From: Eublepharis macularius
Taxonomy: Eukaryota > Chordata > Lepidosauria > Squamata > Eublepharidae
Reading direction: 5' to 3'
Length of the DNA: 64,000 nucleotides
Assembly: GCF_028583425.1 (NCBI RefSeq)
Contig: NC_072791.1
Location: forward strand, 43,345,368 to 43,409,367
Shown here: piece by piece, positions 48,606 to 64,000 of the stretch
Numbering within the stretch: the first letter of the stretch is position 1
Layout of the letters: every line of letters starts with the position of its first letter
Notes under the pieces: generated by a model
Told to the model about the DNA's origin: nothing
Databases searched by the model: none
What the model saw: only the letters and a program-made list of their open reading frames with translations
Made by a program: the position numbers and the translations under genes

Positions 48606-49439
48606 AACCTGCCCTTCTTCCCTGTTTCTGGCACTCTGTTGTTTTGGAGGAGTTGCATGCAATAGTTTGAAGGAGCTGAATGGAAAGGCAGTTGCTTCTT
48701 CTCTGGTTATTTCTGTGGAGGAATGAACAGATACTTGTAACCGCACAGATGACTACCCAGAAGACCTAAGTTGTAAAATCATACATGGATTACTATTCTT
48801 AAGGTTACTACAATACTGTCCACTCTCTTTTCTTTTTAATAAAATTTAAATTAAACATTAAAAAAAGAACTAGGTTGCTTTCTGTAACTTATCTTATATG
48901 CCCCCCCTTTATTTCCAAACGTCCATTTCTTTCCAATTTACTTGAATATATAAATGGCTTTAACATTTTTGTTTGTACAGTGTATTGTAAGATAATGTGA
49001 ATTAATAAAGCTGTCAGGCCACCTAATCTAGTAACACTGTTTACTGCAGTTCTGTTGCCATAAGCATTCAAATGGTTGAGATTTAATGACAGGCTATGGG
49101 ATGGATAGGACTCGCTTCTGTGTGAGGCGCTCCTCACTTGGCAGATGGGATGTGGAGGAGCCAAGCCCAGGGTTTGTGCAGACAGATTGTGGTTTCACAT
49201 TCCTTGCCTACTTTTTGGCAGAAGCCCAGAAGCTATTCAAGAAAGAATGTGGTGCTGTCCTAAACTATGGTTTTATGGTTTGGGGCTAAATGCTAAATCG
49301 TGGCTTGTCCTAACCATTGGCAAAAAATCACTGTTATTTATAGCTACTATATTTATATTTAATAAAATTATATATGATCCCTACATACTACACAGATGAC
49401 AAAAAAGTACCATGACGAATAATGTGATCCTGTATCACA

Positions 49440-49830
49440 AATTTAAAATTTAACAAATAACAAATTTAACATGGTGCCCCAAAGTCCAATATTTCTGAAA
49501 CTTGGGTGGTCGTGAGGGTTAGGAAAAGGTCCCCTGCAAATTTGGGATTATTAGGGAAGAAAATGGCCCTCCCCAGGCCCCCGGATAGCCAGAAGCGGCA
49601 TTTCCAATTGGAAACAATGGCCAAATCTTCCCTAATAATCCTGAAGTGGTTTTATTATTTATTTATCTCATTTATAGTCCGCCTTTCTCACTGAGACTCA
49701 AGGCAGATTTAAATACTCAAGGGTTTAAATACCTGAACCTAGTGTGGCTTGCCGCTTCAAGATTCGGGTTTTCCTGAATTTTTTCCCCACATCAAAACCC
49801 AAATCTTTTTGCGGTGCACACTCATAATCA
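49440..49830 (-). repeat. Foldback-related fragment with nested SINE tail
   Basis: It shares GTCCAATATTTCTGAAACTT, GGGTGGTCGTGAGGGTTAGG and AAATTTGGGATTATTAGGGA with the right arm of the giant foldback (26500-26590), and ends GGTGCACACTCAT near 49830 like a degenerate terminus. Positions 49653-49710 hold a SINE-tail piece (CATTTATAGTCCGCCTTTCT). Confidence 0.6.
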
Positions 49831-50096
49831 TAAGCATAGGCAACTGAAATGTCTGTAAGTTAGATAATGCACACTAGTTTTTCCACCTCTCCAACACATG
49901 TTAGAAGATGAAGGAAGGCTGGGGAACATAAATGCAGAGAGAGAAACAATTACCATTGTCTGCATACACTAGAATGGTCTCACATTTTGTTGTGTGGAGT
50001 TACAACATTGGCTACTGCTTTTATGGTTTGTGGCCAAGGAAACCTGGGTGGGTGAAAACTAAAAACAAAAGTTTTTTCACATAACAGCCAGTTTAG

Positions 50097-51104
<1,008 letters not shown>

Positions 51105-51210
51105 ATATGCAGAGCTTGGAGAAACTGCTGAAAGATGCCATTGTATATGGACAACCTCGCACACACAGGCCCTGGAAAAAAATCCTCATTGTTGTTGAAG
51201 GTGTATACAG
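51105..51210 (+). CDS. SPTLC2: SPTLC2 exon 7, residues 284-319
   Basis: 106 bp between GTGTATAG and CAG|GTACAG in phase 1/2. It encodes [18 protein letters not shown], then [17 protein letters not shown], ending in the first two bases of Ser319. It includes the helix and the VEGVYSMEG strand leading to the PLP site. Confidence 0.97.
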
Positions 51211-55774
<4,564 letters not shown>

Positions 55775-55901
55775 GAGCTGATTGATTATCTTCGTGTCCA
55801 CTCTCATAGCGCAGTTTATGCTACATCGCTGTCTCCTCCAGTTGTAGAGCAAATCATCGCATCAATAAAGTGCATTATGGGTGAAGATGGCACAACAATT
55901 G
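55775..55901 (+). CDS. SPTLC2: SPTLC2 exon 9, residues 393-434 plus one base
   Basis: 127 bp between TTTGCCAG and TTG|GTGAGC in phase 0/1. It encodes [39 protein letters not shown] and [16 protein letters not shown] lies next to the PLP site and closes the large domain. The next exon, expected to start G-KECVQQL or similar, is not found in the remaining 8 kb, so the gene continues to the right. Confidence 0.96.
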
Positions 55902-58900
55902 GTGAGCCTCATGCATTACAGTTAACATTTTATTCTGGGAAGGAGAGTACAGAGTACACCTTACAGGGAAAAAACTTCTGGTCTTGACACAAGTAATAAT
56001 TTTCTACCAAGAGTATTCAGAGGCACTTCATTAAGCACTGATATGGCATCTGCTTTCTAATGTTTGTGGTTTATTAATTACACAGGTCATGTTGAGTATT
56101 GGTGGAACAAGACACGATTCCCACCCCCCACCATCATACTTCTGTATTCTTTCTGCCACCACTTAAGTCCAGTCTAATTGACTTTTGTCTTGGAATCATG
56201 ACTGAGCGGAAGCAATAGAGTTGTGATCCAGCACTGAGCTTAAGTGCAACCATTTTTGCAAGACCCAAATACGCTTGTCCAGATGAATGTCCCACTTTGA
56301 GAAGTCCTGCCACCCTCCTGAGCTTGGAACTGGGAGGGGTGGTGGCGAATCACCCCCATGCTTACATCACTCTCCTCAGGTGCTTTAGGTATCTTTGAAG
56401 CACAATGCAACAAAGATAAGCCCATCCCCTGAATGATTTCAGCAGTTACTCTTCACTTTCAAAGCACCCTGAGAACCTCAGGTAAAATAGCTCCTCTGGA
56501 ACCATCCTTTTCTTCTCTCTGTGCTCCGGAGGGGAGAGCTTTGTGGCTAGTTTGTGTTGTGTTGTGTTTCTGTGGCATTTGGAATGCCTTGGAAGCACAA
56601 AATAACTTCAAGGATGATCTCCTGCCCCCCCCCCATCACCTACTCTAAGCTTGGGAGGAGGGCTGGAGTTCTGCTTATTGCACTGTGCCTTGTTGGTCCT
56701 CAGTGGCTCAGCTCCAAACACCAGCCTTCTGTCTGAGACTGGAGCTCTGGGGAGAGATAGAGTGTGGATCCTGGTCTTGCACTGTCCTTTGAAGGTGCCA
56801 GACACCTTCCAAGCACACTGTGAGGCTGGGGGCAAGGTGGGATCCAGTCACCACAAATTTGGGTTTTGTTGGGATAGCTTAGCAAAAATGTCATTTTTTT
56901 TTTACAAAGAATAATAGAGCACTTTGAATCCAGGTTGCTACAAGGAACCTGGATTAACATGTTTGCATGGGATCAATATAACATGAGGGGTGCTTTGTCT
57001 AATAATATTACCTAGGTAATGAGATAACAAGAGCTTCTGAATACTTAATGCAAAACTGTTTGCAAATGACAGAAAGTCCTGTTCAAGGGCAGCCTTCTTC
57101 AAGAAAGAAGACACAAACTGCAAGAGTTAAAATATATTATCCTAGATTAGATGTTAAAGTTGTATGGCCACTAGAGGTTTAATTGGGTAGAGAGATGACT
57201 GTGGTCTTCATCCTCTAGCTTTACTAGACACAAAAAATAACAGCTAAAAATGATAGCCCCAGCTGTTTTGATTATGGGCCAGGGTTTGAGCATCAAAATT
57301 ACTTTGTTCCTCCGCATACATTATTTTTGTGGCCCTTGGCTTTTTCAAATTTGGAAATTGCACCTGCACCCTCTAGGATTCTGTAAGTTCTTGGGTCTTG
57401 AGCAGACTAATTCCTCCTCCCACGCTCTAACTAACTCTCCATTGCTCAGTGTTCTGTGATTCCTGAATATCATGCTTTTCTGAGTATCTTGGGAGTGCAG
57501 TATACCTCAAAGGGGTCAAATTAGTCTTGCATTTTTTTAAAAACTCAGAAGAGAGTAGAGGGCAAGAGACTTGTGATGAAAAGGGACTGTGTACTGTGTA
57601 TATTTGGGTGCTTTGACAATGGGGCTAAATGGTTGAGTTTTCTTTCAGCCCTGTATTTCTAATGACCTAATGGATTCTTGGTTCCCAATGTAATTACCTT
57701 GAACATAGTTGCTAATATATGTCGGTGTGCAATTAACAAGAAGCAGTTGCAAGAGCTTTAAAATTTTTCTCCAAGTTTGTCATCACTAGATAACACGTCT
57801 ATGGAAATAATGTAGCCTACCAAATGCCAATTCTCCCATCTTATGGGTCATTAGCTGGAGCAGAAAATATTTTTAGGCATGCTGTAGGGATGAGGCGATT
57901 AACCACCTTTGCGAAATCTTTGCATGCTGTTTGAGCTTTCAGAAGATACAAAATGTATTTGCAGCTTCTAATTAAGTGGCTGTTGTTCAATATTTGTAAT
58001 AATTCCAGATAGCCTTCCTTGGATAAACAGGATGTTAACAGCAGGGAGGGACCTTGGATAGAATACAAATGCCGCAGAAAACAGCATGGCCATTTCCTAA
58101 CCGTGCAAGAGGCTAACGAAGGCTGAATAGACTTAATTAGGTGACAGCACGTGAACATGCACTCTGGAAGGGGGCAGTAGCTTCCTCTCTTTTATTTTCT
58201 ATTGTCTCTTCAAACAAGCATTTCAGTGCCTGGTATTGTTTCTGTCTGGCTCACATAAAGGTGATCCACAGGATGCTGTCCAACATAATCCCTGTTAATT
58301 TTAAAAAATACTACTTGTGGCAGTACTTAATGTGTTTGCAGCTTGGTTGTAAGAAGTCTGCCTGGTTCTGCTGCTCTCCAGAGGCAGTTGGGTTAGAGCA
58401 CTTTTTTTTTGCTTCTTACCCCTGAGCTGTCTCTCAGTTGCTCCTATCTAGTACTTGGTACCTATGGCCCTGTACCTTAAAGGCTGCCTGTGTGTGGTGG
58501 GGTTACCTGCGTTTATTGCATAATTTCTTAGGCTTTTGAAACCCTCACAGGACAGCTCCCATTCAGAGTATCTGAATATTTCTGTAGAGCCAGAGAACAA
58601 GGAACATCCCTCTACAAGTGAGAGATGCCGTTGCCTTGCATTAGAGCTAATCACAATCTGTGAGATGGAAGGGAGCCCATCTTTTCTTTGTAAGAAAGTA
58701 CACAAATGGGAAGGAATCATTGTCTTTCAGAAAAATTTGAATTTGGAAGAAGTCATGTTGATAACCTGGAGTTAGGAGGCAGGAAAGAGTCAGAAAGCCA
58801 AAATAGTAAGCACAGTCAATATATAAGAACATTTCAATAAACTATGCCATAGGGTAAATAAAGGCAAGTTTATAAAGACATAAAATTAGCAAAAATTCAA

Positions 58901-59099
58901 TACAAAGTTAAAGACATGCTGAAACAGAGCTTAAGCAATTCTAGGACTGACATTACTCAATGTAGACTGTGCAGATCTCACGCTATGTAATCTTCCGTGT
59001 CAGCGAGAAAGGCAAACTGCAATTGATGTAAATAAGTAAATAATGGAACGAATGTAAATGAAGTCCTGCACTTGTCCCTATAGGTTGATATTTGGGATT

Positions 59100-59390
59100 T
59101 TGCTACTACAGACTAACACGGCAAACTCCTTTGAACCTTTACACAAGCAAACTGATCCCCACATCAAAAGGAGCTGTTTGCATCTCCATATCAAAGTTGT
59201 TGTTTACATCCCTCCTCTCCTCCTCCCCTCCCCTCTCCTCCTCTATATTTGACCAGTTTCTTTCTGCTCTCCATGCATCTGACGAAGAGAACTGTGGTTC
59301 TCGAAGGCTTATGCTACAATAAAATTGGTTAGTCTTAAAGGTGCTACTGGACTCTTTTTGATTTTTCTACTACAGACTAACACGGCTAAC
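59100..59390 (+). repeat. Tandem retroelement-tail repeat with conserved hairpin
   Basis: ACTACAGACTAACACGGC occurs at about 59106 and again at about 59368 in the same direction, so the unit is a partial head-to-tail dimer about 262 bp long. Between the two is CTGACGA (59279-59285), a hairpin with arms AGAGAAC (59286-59292) and GTTCTC (59297-59302), then GAAGGCTTATGC and GGTTAGTCTTAAAGGTGCTA. GCAT just before CTGACGA can pair with ATGC at 59311-59314. This tail is dispersed in the window (3487-3575, 62896-62963). Family assignment, possibly Penelope-like, is unproven. Confidence 0.6.
59209..59248 (+). repeat. Polypyrimidine (CTCC)n tract
   Basis: CCTCCTCTCCTCCTCCCCTC followed by CCCTCTCCTCCTCTAT; nearly pure pyrimidine for about 40 bases. 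Confidence 0.9.
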
Positions 59391-60400
59391 TCCTCTGGAT
59401 CTTCTCTTTTATGTTTATGTTTGTATTTATATGTTGGGGGAGAGGAGTGGAGGTGTTTGACATGCAAGCTGTCTTGGAGATGTTATAGTCAAAAGGTGGG
59501 ATAAAAATACTTTAAATGATGGTTTGGTCTAATTCTTCAAAAAGGTTTAAAAAAGAAATAAACCATCAGCAGTGTAGCCCATAGTGGTGGAACCCCAAAC
59601 ACTTCTTGCTCTGACTATAATTAAAGGAACAATCAGGCTGAAACCTCATGGTTACAGCCTTGTTGCTGTATTCCATGTTCTCATCTGGAAGACCTACAGC
59701 CTCCTAGTTCTTAGTTACGAAAGATAATTACAATTACAATTTCACTCATAAACCTGCATCGGAAAGGGGCTGGGTGAGATTCTACCTATTTTACTAATCT
59801 CTTAAATTCACCGTAAGAGTTGTTAAGGATTGTTAAAGAGCATTAATCCATAACAGTGAAGAGGGGTGGGGCTAGCTGATGTTTAAGATCCCTGCAGCTG
59901 GACCTGAGAGGCCCCGCCCCTGAGCAGCCTGACCCACTGGCTCTGATTGGCTGGTCAGGGAGTTTAAATTCCAAGAGGTACAGGCTTCCCAGCAGAGGAA
60001 GAGCCCAAAAATGCCATGCACCCCGCTACTGTTCCACAAGCTGCAACCTGGCTGCCCAGTTGAGCATGGGGACCATCGTTTTTAATTGGATATGTTAGAG
60101 ATTAAACCTGGGACATTTCTTGTGCATTCTCCCACTGAGCCACATCCCTCTTCCAAAACCAGAGCTATAATTTTATTTTTGAGATGGAAGTAGGTATTTA
60201 ACTTGTCCTGCAAGATTTCAGCTTTTTCTCTTTGCATTACTATACTTGATCTGTAGTTCTTTCACAAACCTTGGATGTTTTGTCTACATGCATACTTCAC
60301 TCACATTCATACTGCTTCATGTGTTTTATAGTTTTCCTACTCAGTATGAGCCCTGACCTGGGTAGCCCAATGGGCCTGATTTTGTTAGATCTCAGAAGCT

Positions 60401-62569
60401 ATGCAAGATAAACAAAGTCATAGAGACCACGAAATGAAAATGAGTTTTATAAGGTCAATTGTTCGGAACTGGTTCTTACACTGCACAACGAAACTTAAGT
60501 GTTGGCCGGAGAGTCAGAATTTATAACTGTAAACTCTCGGCGGGAGGTGGCGACGGGTTTGCCGGCTTCAAAATATCCCGTTTCGCAACCATGTGCTTCT
60601 TCCAAAGCCACAAATTATCTGAAATTAACATACAAACAAAATTTGGATGTATCCATTTTACAAAACAATATAACAAAAACGTTAAGTGTTTGTTACACTC
60701 ATGCTCATAAACACTTTGATTTTTAGACCGTAGTCTCCATTATATCATACACCAGGGCCCCATACAAGTAAATAACTCACCAAGTCTAATGCATATGCGG
60801 TTTTCCAATCACTTTTTCAGTTCAGCACAATACGTTCCCGGAGTATTTCTGCACTTGGTGAGGGAAACACTGAATTCATCAGCTATTTAAAGCCATGATG
60901 TTAAGTAAATTGAGTCCACCCATCTTTTAGTTAAAGGAACAAAGTCATCAAATTGCCAAAGAGCAAGTTGCCGACACCCGAGTGTGGTATACAGAATATC
61001 CTTCATTAAAAGGTCTAGCTTATAATTAACCCCCAAAAGGAGTAAAATCTACCTCACTGTTCAGCCCATGTGGAGTTAAACTATTTAAACGGAAAATCCA
61101 TTGGGTTTCTAGCCGCAACAAAGCCCTACGGACATCAAAGGAATTCTTGTTAATTACTGTCATTGAACGTGGCTATCCTAAGGAGGTGGTGCAGGGAGCC
61201 AGGCTGCGATCTTACCAGGTTCCCAGGGACACGTTATTGACTCCACAAAACAAATAGTCCGAGAACAGAATAACCTGGTCCATAGCATATTCTTCATTGG
61301 CCCTTGACATCATTAAAATTATTAAACGAAATTGGCACATCATACCGTCTATCCCAGGGTGTGCTGCCCCTCTACTTGTAGGGTTGAGAAAAACGAGAAG
61401 TGTTAAAGATGTAATTGTGCACTCTTGATTTTGTGGGTAGAACAGCTCCTAGCACTATGCCTAGCGAGCATTTCAAATGCGGACACTGTAACATCTGTGA
61501 TCTTTCAGTTAATCTCATTAATATTATCAATCCTTCCACAGGAAAGAAACTTTATTGTAAGGGCTTTTCAACTTGTGCCACATCATGTGTTGTATATGTG
61601 ATTCGTTGCACCTGTGGTTTATTGTATGTCGGGAGCACCATGAGACCTTTAAGACTCTGCATACAGGAACATTTGTCCAGAATAAGAACCAAAGCATTTG
61701 AAGCTCCTTTGAGCTTACATTTCAGTGAACACCATACTCACGAACGTGAGTTTCAATTTTCCGTTCTTCAGACAGTAATTAACAAGAATTCCTTTGATGT
61801 CCGTAGGGTTTTGTTGCGGCTAGAAACCCAATGGATTTTCCGTTTAAATAGTTTAACTCCACATGGGCTGAACAGTGAGGTAGATTTTACCCCTTTGGGG
61901 GGTTAATTATAAGCTAGACCTTTTAATGAAGGATATTTTGTATACCACACTCGGGTGTCGGCAACTTGCTCTTTGGCAATTTGATGACTTTGTTCCTTTA
62001 ACTAAAAGATGGGTGGACTCAATTTACTTAACATCATGGCTTTAAATAGCTGATGAATTCAGTGTTTCCCTCACCAAGTGCAGAAATACTCCGGGAATGT
62101 ATTGTGCTGAACTGAAAAAGTGATTGGAAAACTGCATATGCATTAGACTTGGTGAGTTATTTACTTGTATGGGGCCCTGGTGTATGATATAATGGAGACT
62201 ACGGTCTAAAAATCAAAGTGTTTATGAGCATGAGTGTAACAAACACTTAACGTTTTTGTTATATTGTTTTGTAAAATGGATACATCCAAATTTTGTTTGT
62301 ATGTTAATTTCAGATAATTTGTGGCTTTGGAAGAAACACATGGTTGCGAAACGGGATATTTTGAAGCCGGCAAACCCGTCGCCACCTCCCGCCGAGAGTT
62401 TACAGTTATAAATTCTGACTCTCCGGCCAACACTTAAGTTTCGTTGTGCAGTGTAAGAACCAGTTCCGAACAATTGGCCTTATAAAACTCATTTTCATTT
62501 CGTGGTCTCTGTGACTTTGTTTATCTTGCATCATTCTTGAGACCACCCCCTCTTGGATTCATTCTGTGG
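60401..62569 (+). mobile_element. Penelope-like element with 760-bp inverted arms, 14-bp TSD
   Basis: A 2169-bp insertion lies between perfect 14-bp duplications AGATCTCAGAAGCT (60387-60400 and 62570-62583). Positions 60402-61161 are the near-exact reverse complement of 61771-62530. The loop, 61162-61770, holds the linker and start of the GIY-YIG endonuclease. The + strand part is therefore a 5'-truncated Penelope-like 3' half, and the left arm is an inverted second copy of its last 760 bp, including the end of the endonuclease codons. In the loop the coding sense reads ERGYPKEVVQGARLRSY and then, in another frame, ALDIIKIIKRNWHIIPSI, which is the usual linker before the endonuclease in this class. 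Confidence 0.88.
61415..61906 (+). pseudogene. Penelope-like GIY-YIG endonuclease domain
   Basis: A 163-codon open frame shows the order seen in Penelope-like endonucleases. A Cys cluster CGHCNIC (residues 22-28) comes first, then VVYVIRC and LLYVGST (the GIY and YIG equivalents, residues 59-75). RPLRLCIQEHLSRIR (catalytic-helix arginine and His) and LHFSEHHTHEREFQFSVLQ follow, and it ends in LETQWIFRLNSLTPHGLN. The domain nicks target DNA for reverse transcription. The reverse-transcriptase domain is absent and the upstream linker is frameshifted, so the copy is dead. The first Met is simply the first in the open frame. Codons after 61771 overlap the right inverted arm. Confidence 0.88.
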
Positions 62570-62895
62570 AGATCTCAGAAGCTAAGCAGGGTCGGCCTTG
62601 GTTAGTAATTGGATAGAAGACCTTCAGTGAAGACTAGGGTTGCGGAGGCAGGCAATAGCAAACCACCTCTGTTAGTCTCTTGCCATGGAAACCCTGCCAG
62701 CGGTTGCCATAAGTCAGCTATGACTTGAGGGCACTCTCCACCATTACTCAGTATGCATGTGTATATTCAGTAATTTGTAGCAGCATGAGTGATCCTACGC
62801 GTGGATACCCCAAAATAAGATCCCTTAAATTCAAGGGGAGTTTCTTAACCATGTGTGTGTGAGAGAGAGGGGGGGGGAGTGTGCAATTTAAGTAG

Positions 62896-62963
62896 CCTAA
62901 ACAAAAAGGAGACTTGTGGTACCTTAAGGACTTAAGCTTCCATGGACTAGAGTTGGCGGACGC
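62896..62963 (-). repeat. Fragment of the CTGAC-GAAAGCT repeat tail family
   Basis: Read on the minus strand: GCGTCCGCCAACTCTAGTCC, ATGGAAGCTTAAGTCC and TTAAGGTACCACAAGTCTCC. It keeps the order seen at 59270-59350 in diverged form and adjoins the copia LTR. Confidence 0.5.
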
Positions 62964-62974
62964 AAAGCTTTCTG

Positions 62975-63325
62975 GTGGTTTACTGGCTGGCAATACGAAG
63001 CAGGTTAGAAGCAGCAGAGACCACACCAAGTAAGGTGAACTATTTACAGGTTTATTCACAGAGATATATACATATGTACAGTCCAATAGCCTATACAATT
63101 CAGAGTGGCAAAGTGCTTCGCCAGACTCTGATACCTATGCAGGCACACAATACACAATACTCATCATACCTTTATACATACGTCCAATCAGCATGTACCT
63201 GTGCACTCAGCACTTTCGGCTGATGCAACCTTGCAACCTTGGATGCTCACATGACTCAACTGTCACTTAGATCAGTATGATCAGACAATGCTGGATCTTG
63301 CCAGAGTTACTTTCACACTCTGACA
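62975..63325 (-). mobile_element. 3' LTR of a Ty1/copia retrotransposon
   Basis: On the minus strand the LTR starts TGTCAGAGTGTGAAAG at 63325, directly after a purine-rich tract (CTTGGGAGGCG, 63326-63336) that can prime plus-strand synthesis. It carries AATAAACC near its end (about 63045). The distal end is near 62975-62990; the exact CA terminus cannot be fixed because the other LTR is outside the window. Confidence 0.75.
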
Positions 63326-63339
63326 CGCCTCCCAAGATT

Positions 63340-63999
63340 TCAGCATGTCAAACATAGTTCTCCTCTGAGTTTCACATATCTTTCAGTAGGTAAACACTTT
63401 GTGAAAACATCAGCTACGTTTTGTTCTGAGTTACAGTGCTCAATGTTTACATTCCCTTTTTGCACTGCTTCCCGTACGTTCTGATATCTTATATTGATAT
63501 GCTTGCTACGAGTACGTACACCTTGGTCTCCTGCTAATTGCTGTGCTGCTGTATTATCACACATGATTGTCACAGGTTGTGTACATTTTACAGACATATC
63601 TTTTAATAATTGATGAAACCATTCAAGTTGTATAACACAGTCACTTAAAGAAGAGTATTCGGCTTCACAAGAACTCGTGGACACATGTGTTTGTTTAATG
63701 GTTTTCCAGTGTATCAATGCTCCAAACACATATATTGCAAACCCTGAGGTTGACTTGGAATCAGAATGATCACCCCAGCTTGCATCACTGTATGCAAACA
63801 ATGCCTTATTTGTGTTTGCTCTCAGAACTAGTTTGTAATCCATGGTACCTTTTAAATACCTCAGTACCCTCTTGGCAGCTTGCCAATCTCTTTGGTATGG
63901 ATTGGCATTTTTCTTACAGAGCCAGTTTACTGCAACACATATATCAGGATGAGTCCATCCTGCCACATACAACAATGATCCTACCAGTGATTGATACAA
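63340..63999 (-). CDS. Ty1/copia Pol C-terminus: end of RT plus RNase H (partial)
   Basis: The 219 codons are open to the window edge, so the N-terminus is outside. The order is the one known from copia Pol. The end of reverse transcriptase comes first (YQSLVGSLLYVAGWTHPDI, with THPDI for the usual TRPDI; then AKRVLRYLKGT). RNase H follows, with acidic residues in AYSDASWGD, SSCEAEY and CDNTAA, a HINIRY stretch, and the terminal NVADVFTKCL. The TGA at 63340-63342 is followed by the polypurine tract and LTR, as expected. Copia elements copy their RNA inside particles and integrate with LTRs. The frame is undamaged in this part, which suggests a young insertion, antisense to SPTLC2. Confidence 0.93.
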   Translation of the reverse strand: MYQSLVGSLLYVAGWTHPDICVAVNWLCKKNANPYQRDWQAAKRVLRYLKGTMDYKLVLRANTNKALFAYSDASWGDHSDSKSTSGFAIYVFGALIHWKTIKQTHVSTSSCEAEYSSLSDCVIQLEWFHQLLKDMSVKCTQPVTIMCDNTAAQQLAGDQGVRTRSKHINIRYQNVREAVQKGNVNIEHCNSEQNVADVFTKCLPTERYVKLRGELCLTC

Positions 64000-64000
64000 T

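Larger units (their letters stand above)
60351..62738 (+). repeat. 5S-derived SINE split by the Penelope-like element
   Basis: The left piece 60351-60400 is CCCTGACCTGGGTAGCCCAA through AGATCTCAGAAGCT. The right piece 62570-62738 resumes at the duplicated AGATCTCAGAAGCT and runs AAGCAGGGTCGGCCTTGG, GCAATAGCAAACCACCTCTG and TATGACTTGAGGGCACT. Joining at the duplication restores a normal 5S SINE like 14874-15076. Confidence 0.88.
55902..64000 (+). other. SPTLC2 intron 9 (partial)
   Basis: At least 8.1 kb. Its later part carries the repeats and elements listed from 59100 onward. 56000-59080 shows no recognisable element or exon. 59860-60010 is locally GC-rich, with GATTGGCTGGTCAGG and AGGCCCCGCCCCTGAG, and could be an old LTR or promoter-like fragment, but no boundaries were found. 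Confidence 0.6.

Noticed and set aside
60459..62473. Mirror-image 75-83-codon frames in the Penelope-like arms
   Set aside because: They arise from the inverted repeat and lie in the non-coding 3' part of the element.

Overview
The window is vertebrate nuclear DNA and almost certainly comes from a squamate reptile. Supporting signs are tRNA-derived SINEs with a LINE-type tail (Sauria-SINE-like), 5S-rRNA-derived SINEs, a CR1 LINE with an open ORF2, L1 fragments, hAT-like DNA transposons, a Penelope-like element and a Ty1/copia element. Birds and mammals do not carry this combination. The species cannot be named from the sequence alone.

The only cellular protein-coding gene I recognise is SPTLC2, the catalytic subunit of serine palmitoyltransferase, on the + strand. 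Exons 1-9 are present (2597-2728, 35466-35660, 37690-37844, 41141-41289, 43003-43127, 50166-50259, 51105-51210, 53124-53343, 55775-55901). All donors are GT and all acceptors AG, phases agree at every junction, and 434 complete residues are encoded. The last three or so exons (about 128 residues by comparison with the family) lie beyond the right edge. A CpG-rich promoter covers exon 1.

The remainder is 5' flank (1-2.2 kb) and introns filled with mobile elements. Intron 1 (32.7 kb) holds a nested block at 19.0-32.65 kb. An old minus-strand L1 has been split by four inserts. These are a small foldback MITE (20395-20695), a 6.6-kb hAT-like element with a perfect 8-bp target duplication (21278-27917), and a CR1 with an uninterrupted 982-codon ORF2 (28345-31566). 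The hAT-like element in turn contains an ORF1-only 'half-L1' (22528-27717), which is itself split by a 3.7-kb giant foldback transposon (23110-26777). Intron 1 also carries a 0.6-kb GC-rich element of serial palindromes (about 17.04-17.63 kb).

Intron 9 holds a Penelope-like element with a GIY-YIG endonuclease ORF, flanked by 760-bp inverted arms and inserted into a 5S-derived SINE (60401-62569). At the right edge lies the 3' end of a Ty1/copia retrotransposon with its LTR. The mobile elements have no evident functional link to SPTLC2. The points most worth a second look are the giant foldback, the inverted-arm Penelope element, the GC-rich palindrome element, the open CR1 and the tandem repeat at 59.1-59.4 kb.
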